Assembly (NCBI GenBank): GCA_963806335.1
Contig: CAWDXO010000013.1
Span: 310,001-374,000, forward strand
Length of the DNA: 64,000 nt
DNA from: Palsa-504 sp963806335
GTDB taxonomy: Bacteria; Actinomycetota; Actinomycetes; Streptosporangiales; Streptosporangiaceae
Reading direction: 5' to 3'
Made by a program: the position numbers and the translations under genes. Positions within the stretch are counted from its first letter, which is position 1, and each line of letters begins with the position of its first letter. The notes beneath the pieces are model-generated. The model was not told the DNA's origin and searched no databases. It saw nothing but the letters and a program-made list of their open reading frames with translations. Positions 1 to 7,499 of this stretch are shown here, in pieces.

Positions 1-3
1 CTG

Positions 4-411
4 ATGGATCACGTGGCCCAGGGTTTCGAGGCACTGGGAGCCGCGATCCTGGTAGTCGGCGTGGTCTGGTCATTCGTGCTCGCGGCAGCAACCGCGCGGC
101 GATCAGGGTGGTCGGCAAAGACTTACCTGGTCCTGCGCCAGGCATTCGGCGGAACCCTGCTGCTCGGGCTAGAGGTCCTGGTCGCCGCCGACCTGCTCCG
201 CACCATCGCGGTCTCGCCCACCATCGATAATCTCTTGGGGCTCGGGCTGATCGTGGTGATCAGGACCTTCCTGAGCTTCTCGCTGGAAACCGAGATCGAA
301 GGCGTTGCGCCGTGGCGGCGGGCATTGGTGAGCGGCGCGGGGACGATCCGCCGGGCCACGGCTAGCGCGCTGAAGTCCGAGACGCCCCCTGACACCGGAC
401 GGGCTGAATAA
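4..411 (+). CDS. DUF1622 family membrane protein
   Basis: Small integral membrane protein that I recognise as the DUF1622 family; the family has no established function. Three hydrophobic stretches are visible at about residues 12-30, 48-66 and 74-94. The last carries the family-like segment IVVIRTFLSFSLE just before a charged, probably cytoplasmic tail. The length of 135 residues is close to what I expect for the family. The ATG lies at base 4 of the window, so its ribosome-binding site is not visible and a longer N-terminus cannot be excluded. It appears to be a single-gene unit, followed by about 140 bp before a CopG-type regulator. Confidence 0.8.
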   Translation: MDHVAQGFEALGAAILVVGVVWSFVLAAATARRSGWSAKTYLVLRQAFGGTLLLGLEVLVAADLLRTIAVSPTIDNLLGLGLIVVIRTFLSFSLETEIEGVAPWRRALVSGAGTIRRATASALKSETPPDTGRAE

Positions 412-503
412 AGGGGCGTCCAGGCCGCTGGCGGCAGCTCAGGACTGCCACTCGATCGATGTTGAGCGGCATAGGTCCATTGCGTCGCCATTCTTCCTGA
501 AGT

Positions 504-521
504 ACCATCCATATGGATGGT
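504..521. promoter_or_regulatory. 18-bp perfect palindrome, probable RHH operator
   Basis: The sequence ACCATCCATATGGATGGT is a perfect palindrome ending 28 bp before the ATG of the CopG-type gene. GATGGT half-site copies recur just downstream, near 527 and 538. Ribbon-helix-helix repressors bind short palindromes and usually autoregulate, so this is the likely autoregulatory operator. The palindrome is seen directly; its assignment is inference. Confidence 0.6.
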
Positions 522-549
522 CGGGGGATGGTAAGAAGATGGTGACTGG

Positions 550-951
550 ATGACCAAGGGTGAGAGCGAGAAGACCGAGAAGATCACTATCAACCTAGGA
601 CTGGTGGACCTCGGGCAGATCGATCTGCTGGTCCAGGAAGGCTTCTACGCCAACCGCACTGATTTCATCCGCACGGCCATCCGCACCCATCTCGCCACCC
701 GGGGCGAGGCGCTCGACCAGACAGCGGCCAGGCGCACCCTCACCCTGGGCAGCTGTCACTACACCCGTCGCGACCTGGAGGAAATCCGCGACGCCGGGCA
801 GGTGATCCATATCCGGGTGCTCGGGCTGGCGAGCATCGCCGACGATGTCTCCCCCCAACTGGCCCTGGCCACGATTGCCTCGGTGGAGGTGCTCGGCGCC
901 TTCCGGGCCCCCGCAGCGGTGAAGGCCGCCCTGGCGCCCCGCACCGCGTGA
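550..951 (+). CDS. CopG/ribbon-helix-helix transcriptional regulator
   Basis: A 133-residue protein with an N-terminal ribbon-helix-helix region. The beta strand KITINLGLVDL at residues 11-21 is followed by helices containing FYANRTDFIRTAIRTHL (about 32-48), the usual CopG/Arc DNA-binding arrangement. The remaining 80 residues could form a dimerisation or ligand domain; the nickel ligands of NikR are not evident. The gene ends a few bases into a GTG that opens the frame of the following esterase, so the two are probably co-transcribed. The upstream palindrome at 504-521 suggests autoregulation. By context it may control the depolymerase-like esterase. Confidence 0.75.
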   Translation: MTKGESEKTEKITINLGLVDLGQIDLLVQEGFYANRTDFIRTAIRTHLATRGEALDQTAARRTLTLGSCHYTRRDLEEIRDAGQVIHIRVLGLASIADDVSPQLALATIASVEVLGAFRAPAAVKAALAPRTA

Positions 952-1031
952 GCCGTCATGACCACAGGCTGCCCCAACCGCCGGCCCGGCAACGTCCGGG
1001 CGGTGCTGCCAGGAGAGCACCGGAGACGACA

Positions 1032-2249
1032 ATGAGAAGGGATACCGCCATGCACGCGCGCCACATGACGGCGATGGCTGAGGCCACTCGCCTGACCCGC
1101 CAGGGCCGCCTTGCCGAGGCGACCGCGCTGATCCAGCAAACCCTGGCTGGTTCGGCGGTTGGACGGCGAGCACCGGATGCGCCCTCCGCCGAGGAGGCTG
1201 ACGGCCCGCACGGCCGCCACGCCACTCCCCCGCCAGCGCTGCAAGCCGGCGAGGGAGCACAACCGGGACAGGCCTATCCCGGCTGGGCTACCCGCCGCCG
1301 CCCGGTCCCCATTGGGGGCGCGCGGGGTCTGCGCCGGGCGCAGCGGCTCGCGGCTCCGGCCATGAGCCGGCCAGCGGGCCGGTTTGACGCCTTCTCCTAC
1401 ACGGACGCCGCCGGCACTCGCGCCTACCGCCTTTATGTTCCCACTGGCCACGGCGGCGATCCCTTGCCCCTAGTCGTGATGCTGCACGGCGGCACCCAGG
1501 ACGCCATGACCTTCGCCGCCGCCACCGGCATGAACGATCTCGCCGAGCGTCAGGCATTCCTCGTCGCCTACCCCGAACAGCCCCCCTCGGCGAACCCGGG
1601 TAAGTACTGGAACTGGTTCGTCCCCGGTCACCAGCGCCGCGATGACGGCGAGCCGTCGCTGATCGCCGGGATCACCCGCCAGGTCACCGATCGCTACGGG
1701 GTCGATGTCACCCGGGTGCACGTGGCGGGGTTTTCCGCCGGCGGCGCGATGGCCGCGGTGATGGCGGCGGTCTACCCCGATCTTTACGCCGCCGTCGGCG
1801 TGCACTCCGGGCTGCCCTACGCCGCCGCCGGCGACGTGGCCTCCGCGTTCGCGGCGATGAAGCAGGGGCCGCCCCGGCTGGCCCGGCCCCCGGCCCGGCC
1901 GCTGCCGCTGATCGTCTTCCATGGTGACCGGGACGCGACCGTGGCCCCCGCCAACGCCGCGGGCCTCATCGACCACGTCCTGGCGGCGGCCAGCCCGGAC
2001 CGCCGCCCGGGCACCCCGCCGGCCGCGGTGACCACAGGGCAGGTGCCCGGCGGGCGTGCCTACACCCGGACGTGCTACCAGGACCCCGCGGGCGCGGCCC
2101 TGGCCGAGCGCTGGATCATCCACCAGGGCGGCCATGCCTGGTCCGGTGGTATCCCGCACGGCTCCTACACCGACGCCCGCGGGCCGGACGCCAGCGCAGA
2201 GTTCATCCGCTTCTTCGACGAGCACCCCGCCGTCCTGCCAGTCCGCTGA
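1032..2249 (+). CDS. PHB depolymerase-family esterase (alpha/beta hydrolase)
   Basis: Serine esterase of the short-chain polyhydroxyalkanoate depolymerase/feruloyl esterase type. The oxyanion loop MLHGG is near residue 150, the nucleophile elbow GFSAGG has Ser near 238, an Asp lies in FHGDRDATV near 300, and the catalytic His is in HQGGHAWSGG near 368. About 120 N-terminal residues precede the catalytic domain and begin with MRRDTAMHARHM and an alpha-helical stretch; this leader, without a classical signal peptide, is common in actinobacterial PhaZ-like proteins. I chose ATG 1032 because GGAGA lies 7-8 bp upstream. A GTG at 948 in the same frame overlaps the CopG stop and is a possible alternative. 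Substrate (polyester or acetylated sugar) is not resolved. Confidence 0.82.
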   Translation: MRRDTAMHARHMTAMAEATRLTRQGRLAEATALIQQTLAGSAVGRRAPDAPSAEEADGPHGRHATPPPALQAGEGAQPGQAYPGWATRRRPVPIGGARGLRRAQRLAAPAMSRPAGRFDAFSYTDAAGTRAYRLYVPTGHGGDPLPLVVMLHGGTQDAMTFAAATGMNDLAERQAFLVAYPEQPPSANPGKYWNWFVPGHQRRDDGEPSLIAGITRQVTDRYGVDVTRVHVAGFSAGGAMAAVMAAVYPDLYAAVGVHSGLPYAAAGDVASAFAAMKQGPPRLARPPARPLPLIVFHGDRDATVAPANAAGLIDHVLAAASPDRRPGTPPAAVTTGQVPGGRAYTRTCYQDPAGAALAERWIIHQGGHAWSGGIPHGSYTDARGPDASAEFIRFFDEHPAVLPVR

Positions 2250-2311
2250 ACGCAAGGCCAGCCGCAAGGCTGCCACGATACAGAAGGCGGCGAGATCTAT
2301 CGGCTGCGGTT

Positions 2312-3181
2312 TCAGCCCTGCCGGGCCGCCACCGCGGCGCCCAGGGCGGTCCGCATGGCCTCCACCGGACCGGGAAGACCGGTCATCAGCTCGACCTGGG
2401 CCACCGCCTGGTGTAGCAGCACGGTCAGGCCGCTGACGACCCGGCAGCCGGCGGCCAGGGCCGATCCGGCGAACGGAGTCGGCCACGGCGCGTACACCAC
2501 GTCCAGGACCGTCGTGCCCGGGTTCCAGCGGGCCGAGCTCAGCGGATCGGCGGCACCGCCTGGCAGCGTGGAGATGATCAGGTCGGCATCGGGCAGCGGC
2601 TCGTCGAATAGGCGGCCGGAAATCGCCGGCCGCATCCCGAGCCGCTCGGCGGTCTCGCGCAGCTCACCGGTGCGGGCCGGGTTGCGCACCACGACGGCCG
2701 GTGACTGATGGCCCAGCTCACGCACTGCGGCGAGAGCGGCCTGGGCCGTGCCGCCGGCGCCGAGGATGACCGCCTGCTTGGCATGGGCGAGCCCGACCTC
2801 CCGGAGCGCCCCGACCAGGCCGGCCACGTCCGTGTTCTCCGCCCGCCTCCCCTTCGCCGGGCCGCCTGGCGGGAACACCAGGGTGTTCGCGGCCCCGACG
2901 GCCCGGGCCAGCGGCGACACCTCATCGGCGACAGCCAGGGCCATGCGCTTAAGCGGCATCGTCAGCGACAGGCCCGCCCACTCGGGCCCCATGCCGTCGA
3001 TCAGGGGCGGCAGGCCGGGTTCGTCGCACTCGATCATGCCGTAGCGCCAGCCCTGCAGCCCCAGCGCCCGGTAGGCCTCGCCGTGCAGCACGGGCGAGAG
3101 CGAGTGCTTGACCGGCGACCCGAGCACGGCCGCCCGCCGTGTCGGCTGGTCAACCTCGGCACTGGTTACGTCCACCCTCAT
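2312..3181 (-). CDS. aroE: Shikimate 5-dehydrogenase
   Basis: Reduces 3-dehydroshikimate to shikimate with NADPH in the common aromatic pathway. The N-terminal substrate domain shows LGSPVKHSLSPVLH (residues 20-33) and LTMPLKR with the catalytic Lys at about 78. The nucleotide-binding domain has NTDVAG followed by VILGAGGTAQAALAA, the family's glycine-rich loop. At 289 residues it is the usual length. It is transcribed leftwards alone and is separated from aroK by about 3 kb, so the shikimate genes are not clustered. A quinate/shikimate dehydrogenase specificity cannot be excluded from sequence. Confidence 0.88.
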   Translation of the reverse strand: MRVDVTSAEVDQPTRRAAVLGSPVKHSLSPVLHGEAYRALGLQGWRYGMIECDEPGLPPLIDGMGPEWAGLSLTMPLKRMALAVADEVSPLARAVGAANTLVFPPGGPAKGRRAENTDVAGLVGALREVGLAHAKQAVILGAGGTAQAALAAVRELGHQSPAVVVRNPARTGELRETAERLGMRPAISGRLFDEPLPDADLIISTLPGGAADPLSSARWNPGTTVLDVVYAPWPTPFAGSALAAGCRVVSGLTVLLHQAVAQVELMTGLPGPVEAMRTALGAAVAARQG

Positions 3182-3422
3182 TTACCTACCTCAAGATCCG
3201 GCACGTGTGCGCGATCTATTACCTCACACCGGCTCGGCCGACGCGCTGATATGCCCGCAGCGGCCGGCCCGAGCCGATCCTGCCGGTCGCGCTTGCTGCC
3301 ACTGGATGGGATGAGCGTTGCCTCCCCTGCGCTGACCAGGCAGCGTCCTGGCGTAGGCCGGGCATCCACGGCAACACCGCCACCGGTATGACGGACACCG
3401 AGGAGGCCGATACGCCGCTAGT

Positions 3423-3611
3423 GGGCATGGGCACCTGACCATGCTCGATGTCGCCCCGCCAGACTGGGTCTCGCTGGCGCACGATTCCGGCTTCGACGCG
3501 GTCGGTATCCGGGCGGCCGCCATAGATGGCGGTTCTGGAGCCGGGCCGCCGCATCCCCGCCCCCGGCGGAGATGGACGTTCTCATTTCGGACCCGCATAC
3601 TGGCCTTATGA
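3423..3611 (+). pseudogene. Fragment of sugar-phosphate isomerase/epimerase-like TIM barrel
   Basis: The frame containing ATG 3441 reads HLTMLDVAPPDW, then SLAHDSGFDAVGIR, which resembles the first strand and helix of xylose-isomerase-like TIM-barrel proteins. The resemblance ends after about 30 codons, and the frame degenerates into an Arg-rich tail that stops at 3609. The rest of a normal 260-300 residue barrel is absent. I read it as a 5' remnant of a deleted gene; the identification is from memory of the family and not from a search. Confidence 0.4.
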
Positions 3612-4087
3612 ACGAGGCTCCTCAGCCCGCAGAATGGCCGACGCAGTGGCCCTGGCCGTGGAACATGATAAGCGCATGGACCAATCCTCCTGTCTCCGCT
3701 AACCCTCCTGTCTCCCTTGCTCCACAAACACTCAGCCAGGCGATTCTCCCGGGCTGGCTTTTCGCTAACACCGTTAATGTAACCGAGGCGAATTCTAGCT
3801 CGCCTGAAACAGAGCGACAGATTGTTGCGGCGCACAGTTATGGACAGCAGCTCGGCCGTATCCTCGATGTGGTCAATGAACTGATCGCGGAACGGCCGGC
3901 CGGAGCATCCGATGTGCAGTCTATCCGGGATTTCGAGAACCTGTGGCGCGATATCGAGAAGATAAAATTGCGGCCAGCGGTAAGACGAATTGAACAGGCA
4001 ATTACCGATCTGGCCGAAGTGAAGCAGCAAGACCCCAGTGCGTACCAGCGCTTGGCAGCCGGGCTTCGGAGCATCCTGGAAGACTAG
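3572..4087 (+). CDS. Hypothetical protein, lower GC than surroundings
   Basis: Not recognised. 171 residues if started at ATG 3572 (GGCGGAG immediately upstream) or 159 from ATG 3608. The N-terminal third is rich in Pro and Trp (WPTQWPWPWNM) with a repeated NPPVS motif near residues 38-47. The C-terminal part is predicted helical and charged (about residues 75-171), for example GRILDVVNELIAERP and LWRDIEKIKL. Codon usage is noticeably less GC-rich than that of the neighbours, including many A/T third positions, which suggests recent acquisition. It overlaps the TIM-barrel remnant in another frame. No function is proposed. Confidence 0.5.
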   Translation: MDVLISDPHTGLMNEAPQPAEWPTQWPWPWNMISAWTNPPVSANPPVSLAPQTLSQAILPGWLFANTVNVTEANSSSPETERQIVAAHSYGQQLGRILDVVNELIAERPAGASDVQSIRDFENLWRDIEKIKLRPAVRRIEQAITDLAEVKQQDPSAYQRLAAGLRSILED

Positions 4088-4193
4088 CCGGGCGCCCGCG
4101 CTGGCCGGCCGATCAAGGGTCCTGACGGCGAGAGCGCGGCTCAGGCGGCGCCATCGGTGCGCCAAGACCGACAACGATGACAGACTGACCGGT

Positions 4194-4289
4194 ATGAGCA
4201 GCGAGCCGCTACCTCCACCCACGCTGACTACGCTCGCAAGCATCCTTCCGGATTATGGCAAGGCGGCGCGCAAGGCCTCCGATGGCTGA
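4194..4289 (+). CDS. Possible 31-residue leader ORF overlapping the hydrolase start
   Basis: An ATG at 4194 opens a 31-codon frame beginning MSSEPLPPPTLTTLAS whose TGA (4287-4289) overlaps the ATG of the next gene at 4282. This arrangement would allow translational coupling. No clear ribosome-binding site is visible and no family is recognised, so it could be a chance ORF or the stub of a lost gene. Confidence 0.25.
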   Translation: MSSEPLPPPTLTTLASILPDYGKAARKASDG

Positions 4290-5064
4290 GCCGGTGCTCG
4301 CCGCGACGCGGCTGGCGGGGACCGCCGACGAGAGGATGCTCCTCGTCGTGGGGCCGTCGCTCGGCACTGCTGTCGGGGTGTTGTGGGGGGCGTGCGCGGC
4401 GCAGCTAGCCGACTTCGAGGTGCTCGGATGGGACCTGCCGGGGCATGGGCTCAGCCGGCCTGCTGCGAAAGGATTCACGGTCAAAGATCTGGCCGCGTCG
4501 GTGCGGGCCCTGGCCAACGTGGCCGCGGCCGGCCTGCTGGCGTGCTACGCGGGTGTATCCCTTGGTGGTGCGGTGGCGTTCGAGCTCGGCCTGGACCCTG
4601 GCCCATTCCGGGCAGTCGCTGCCGTGGCGGCCGCGTCACGCATCGGCGAGGCGTCCTCGTGGACAGAGCGGGCCGAACTCGTCCGCAGGGCCGGTACGTC
4701 GGTTATGGTGGCCGGTTCCTCTCAGCGGTGGTTCGCCCCCGGATTCCTGGAGCGCGGCGGCGACACCGCCGGGCGGCTGCTGCAAACCCTGTCTGATACC
4801 GACGACGAGTCCTACTCGCTGGCCTGCGAGGCACTAGCGGAGTTCGACCGCCGCCCGGACCTTGACCGGGTCGCGGTGCCGTTCCTGCTCGGGCCTGGCG
4901 AGCACGACGGCGTCGTGCCACCGGCTCGCGCGCAGCAGGACGCCGACGCAATCGCCGGAAGCCGGCTGCAGGTATTCGCGGGGTGCGGACACCTGCCGCC
5001 AGCCGAGTCCCCGAGTGCGGTCGCTCAAGCGCTGACCGAATTCTTTGCCCCTGATCCACAGTGA
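4282..5064 (+). CDS. Alpha/beta hydrolase, PcaD-like
   Basis: A 260-residue alpha/beta-hydrolase-fold protein similar in plan to 3-oxoadipate enol-lactonases and related esterases. Visible features: the first strand and oxyanion region VVGPSLGTAV, the acid-strand motif WDLPGHGLS, the nucleophile elbow GVSLGGAV with Ser near residue 93, an Asp in GPGEHDGVVP near 210, and His in FAGCGHLPPAE near 236. ATG 4282 is preferred over the ATG at 4255 because the extra nine residues are Arg-rich and unlike the family. No other beta-ketoadipate genes are nearby, so the enol-lactonase role is not supported by context. Confidence 0.72.
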   Translation: MAEPVLAATRLAGTADERMLLVVGPSLGTAVGVLWGACAAQLADFEVLGWDLPGHGLSRPAAKGFTVKDLAASVRALANVAAAGLLACYAGVSLGGAVAFELGLDPGPFRAVAAVAAASRIGEASSWTERAELVRRAGTSVMVAGSSQRWFAPGFLERGGDTAGRLLQTLSDTDDESYSLACEALAEFDRRPDLDRVAVPFLLGPGEHDGVVPPARAQQDADAIAGSRLQVFAGCGHLPPAESPSAVAQALTEFFAPDPQ

Positions 5065-5155
5065 AACAGCGACGGGCCAGTGGCCCTGGCCTCGCCGAGG
5101 TCTTCCATGTGCCATCGCTGTCGCAGTCATTCACAGGATGGAACGGCTGTGCCGG

Positions 5156-5986
5156 TCAGCACAGTGGGCCGCCCGCCACATAGATCACCTGGCCGGAAAC
5201 GTATCCGGCGCCCTCACTGGCCAGGAAAGAGATAGCGTGCGCGACATCATCGACCTCGCCGATCCGGCGAACTGGCACCCTGGATGCTGCAGCAGCCTGG
5301 AAATCATCGAACGTCATCCCGAGCCGGGCGGCGGTCGCCGCCGTCATGTCCGTGGCGATAAAGCCAGGCGCCACCGCGTTGGCGGTGATGCCGAACGGGC
5401 CGAGTTCGATGGCCAGGGTCTTGGTGAGGCCCTGCAGCCCGGCTTTGGCCGCGGAGTAGTTGGCCTGCCCCCGGTTGCCGAGCGCAGAACTGGAGGACAG
5501 ATTGACGATCCGGCCGTACCGCTGGTCCACCATGTACTTCTGCACCGATCGGCACATGAGGAAAGCCCCGCGCAGGTGCACGCCCAGGACCGTATCCCAG
5601 TCATCCTCGGACATTCTGAAAAGCAGATTATCCCGGAGAACTCCGGCGTTGTTGACCAGCACCGTGGGCGGCCCCAATTCCGCGGCTACCGTGCCGACAG
5701 CCGCCTCTACCTGGTCGTCCCGGCTCACGTCAGCACCAACCGCAATGGCGTCACCGCCAGCAGTGGTGATGGCCTCCACAGTTGCATGGCAGGAGCCAGC
5801 ATCCAGATCGAGCACGGCGACCGCCATCCCATCCGCGGCCAGCCGGCGCGCGGTGGCAGCACCGATTCCGCGTGCGGCACCCGTCACGATGGCAATCCGA
5901 CCCGGGTTGCCTGGCATCTCCTCCCCTGCGGACCGCCTCACGCCCTCGTCTCGCAGCTCCCGCCCGGAGTATGGTGTCTCGCTCAT
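5156..5986 (-). CDS. fabG: SDR-family 3-oxoacyl-ACP reductase-like protein
   Basis: Short-chain dehydrogenase/reductase using NADP(H) or NAD(H). The cofactor loop VTGAARGIGAATAR starts near residue 34, NNAG lies near 117, and the catalytic Ser and YSAAK (Tyr and Lys) sit around 170-185. The C-terminus GYVSGQVIYVAGG is typical of FabG-type members. The first 26 residues before the Rossmann strand are unusually long, so a start at the internal Met before PGNPGR is possible. The gene stands alone, with a pair of exact 12-bp repeats in its promoter region (6018-6051) suggesting specific regulation. It could serve a catabolic dehydrogenation and not bulk fatty-acid synthesis. Confidence 0.75.
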   Translation of the reverse strand: MSETPYSGRELRDEGVRRSAGEEMPGNPGRIAIVTGAARGIGAATARRLAADGMAVAVLDLDAGSCHATVEAITTAGGDAIAVGADVSRDDQVEAAVGTVAAELGPPTVLVNNAGVLRDNLLFRMSEDDWDTVLGVHLRGAFLMCRSVQKYMVDQRYGRIVNLSSSSALGNRGQANYSAAKAGLQGLTKTLAIELGPFGITANAVAPGFIATDMTAATAARLGMTFDDFQAAAASRVPVRRIGEVDDVAHAISFLASEGAGYVSGQVIYVAGGPLC

Positions 5987-6017
5987 CGCTCTCCTCCTTG
6001 AGTCTCCTTATGCAAAC

Positions 6018-6051
6018 TATATCAAGCATTTTAGCACGATATATCAAGCAT
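6018..6051 (-). promoter_or_regulatory. Two exact 12-bp direct repeats upstream of fabG-like gene
   Basis: TATATCAAGCAT occurs at 6018-6029 and again at 6040-6051, 22 bp start to start, about two helical turns. They lie in an AT-rich stretch 32-65 bp upstream of the reductase ATG, overlapping any likely promoter; TTGATA and TATAGT-like hexamers are readable on the minus strand. Tandem same-face repeats are typical regulator sites. The binding protein is unknown. Confidence 0.5.
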
Positions 6052-6067
6052 GCACTGGGATGGCGTA

Positions 6068-6670
6068 CTACCTCGGCATCAAGATCGGACCTGGACGGGC
6101 TAGTGCGCTACCCGCACCTAGCGGCCTGCGAGGTCGCGCAGCACGCCTTCCCGGCACTGGAGGTGCCGGACGGGCTGGGGGTAACCGGGTGAGCTCGGCG
6201 AGCACCTCGAGCGCGATGACGTCCGGACGCCGGCCGTCGGTGTCGATGGTGAAAGCGGAGACGCCCTCGTATATCGGCAGGCGCCGCTCGTATACCTGAT
6301 CGAGGTCGGGCCGGCCCAGCAAGGGCCGGAATTCGTCGCCCCGAATACGCGAGATGGCCTCGTCGTAGCTGACGCGCAGGTAGACGACCCTGGCGTTACG
6401 CAGGACAGCGCGGGTCCGCGGATAAGTAACGGCCCCGCCGCCCAGCGCGATCACCCCTTCCGGGCCGCGGACTAGATCGGCGACGGTGGCGTGCTCAAGC
6501 TCGCGGAAGTAGTCCTCGCCCTGCGTGCTGAAGATGTCCCGGATGCTGCAGCCAAGGCGCTGCTCGATCAGCACGTCACTGTCTACGAACGGCTGACCGA
6601 GACGCTCCGCGACGATGCGCCCAACCGTGGTCTTACCAGCACCCATAAAGCCGACGAGCACCGCTACCAT
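6068..6670 (-). CDS. aroK: Shikimate kinase
   Basis: Phosphorylates shikimate at the 3-hydroxyl using ATP. The Walker A loop GFMGAGKTTVGR is at residues 7-18, the shikimate-binding Asp is in FVDSDVLIE, GGGAVTYPRT matches the substrate-binding glycine motif, and RPLLGRPDLDQVYERR is the lid and adenine region. The start at 6670 is preferred because GAGGAGAG lies just upstream and the family begins at this point. About 35 extra Pro/Arg/Ala-rich residues at the C-terminus extend it to 200 residues, beyond the usual 165-180. It is not next to aroB, aroC or the aroE in this window. Confidence 0.88.
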   Translation of the reverse strand: MVAVLVGFMGAGKTTVGRIVAERLGQPFVDSDVLIEQRLGCSIRDIFSTQGEDYFRELEHATVADLVRGPEGVIALGGGAVTYPRTRAVLRNARVVYLRVSYDEAISRIRGDEFRPLLGRPDLDQVYERRLPIYEGVSAFTIDTDGRRPDVIALEVLAELTRLPPARPAPPVPGRRAARPRRPLGAGSALARPGPILMPR

Positions 6671-6728
6671 TGCCTGCCGCTCTCCTCGCCTGCCCGGAGT
6701 GGCTGAGCTTACCAAAGGCGGAGCGCCA

Positions 6729-7409
6729 TTACGGCTGGTAGATACCGACGTCCTGCCTGCGCACGAGCCCGACGAGCTTGCCGTCCGAGGTGGTGACGGG
6801 GGAATTCTCCAGGTCACGGTCGATCATGATGCGGCGCATCTCCTCGACACTCACGAACGGCCGGTAGGTGCTAGGCCCGGGACGCATCACCTGCTCGACG
6901 GGAAGGCCGGGACCGGCCTGGAGCTCCCTGGCCCGGAGCAGCCCGAGCACCACCCGGTTCTCGCTCACCACGACGCACGCGTCCCATCCCGCAGCGAGGA
7001 CTCGGGCGCGGACGTCCCCAAGCCGCTCACCGAGTGAGCACACCGGCACGTCCCGCCGGACCACATCGACCAGGCGCGGGCGCTGCCCGTTCGTCCCTTC
7101 GGTGGGCAGGCCCGCTCCCATCCAGTCCTGCCTGCCCAGCCGGTAGTCATACACCTCGGTGAACCCGAGGGCCTGGAGCCGGCACGCGGCTCGCGGGCTA
7201 AGGTCTCAACCGGAGTCCGCGCAGTACACGACGACCGGCCGGCGGCGGTCGAGCACCTGGCCCGCCTCGGCCTCGATCCTGCGGATCGGAAGGTTGATCG
7301 CTGCTGGCAGATGGTCCTCGCTGTACTCCCGGGCCGGCAGCACGTCGACGATCTGGGCGCCCCGCTCCATGAGGCGACGGACTTCCTCCCGGTCAACCTC
7401 CTGCGCCAT
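6729..7409 (-). CDS. Rhodanese-CBS domain protein interrupted by one in-frame TGA
   Basis: Read through a single TGA at 7206-7208, this frame gives a 226-residue protein: an N-terminal rhodanese domain (residues 1-90) and a C-terminal CBS pair (about 100-226, with DVPVCSLGERLGDVRARV and VTTSDGKLVGLVRR). The rhodanese active-site Cys is in VVVYCADSG (Cys63). The TGA falls at codon 68, where homologues I remember have Cys in a QCDLSPRAA motif, and the downstream sequence resumes exactly as DLSPRAA. There is no frameshift. It may be a nonsense mutation giving separate rhodanese and CBS pieces (7206-7409; 6729-7154), or UGA may be decoded as selenocysteine; a hairpin lies just downstream. The domain fusion suggests sulfur transfer or redox sensing coupled to nucleotide binding. 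Confidence 0.7.
7176..7192 (-). other. Hairpin 13 nt after the in-frame TGA (SECIS-compatible geometry)
   Basis: On the minus strand GAGCCG-CGTGC-CGGCTC forms a perfect 6-bp stem with a 5-nt loop. The loop begins 19 nt after the TGA and has G as its second base. As I recall the bacterial SECIS model, it asks for a stem-loop with an early loop G at about this distance. Such GC hairpins also arise by chance in high-GC coding DNA, so this is only compatible and not proof. Confidence 0.35.
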
Positions 7410-7499
7410 CCCTACCGCCTCCCGCGCCGCGCGTCGTCCGGAAACCTACCTTACGCTGGCTGGTCAGTGCGCTGGCCGGATATCGGCGCGGCTTACGCC

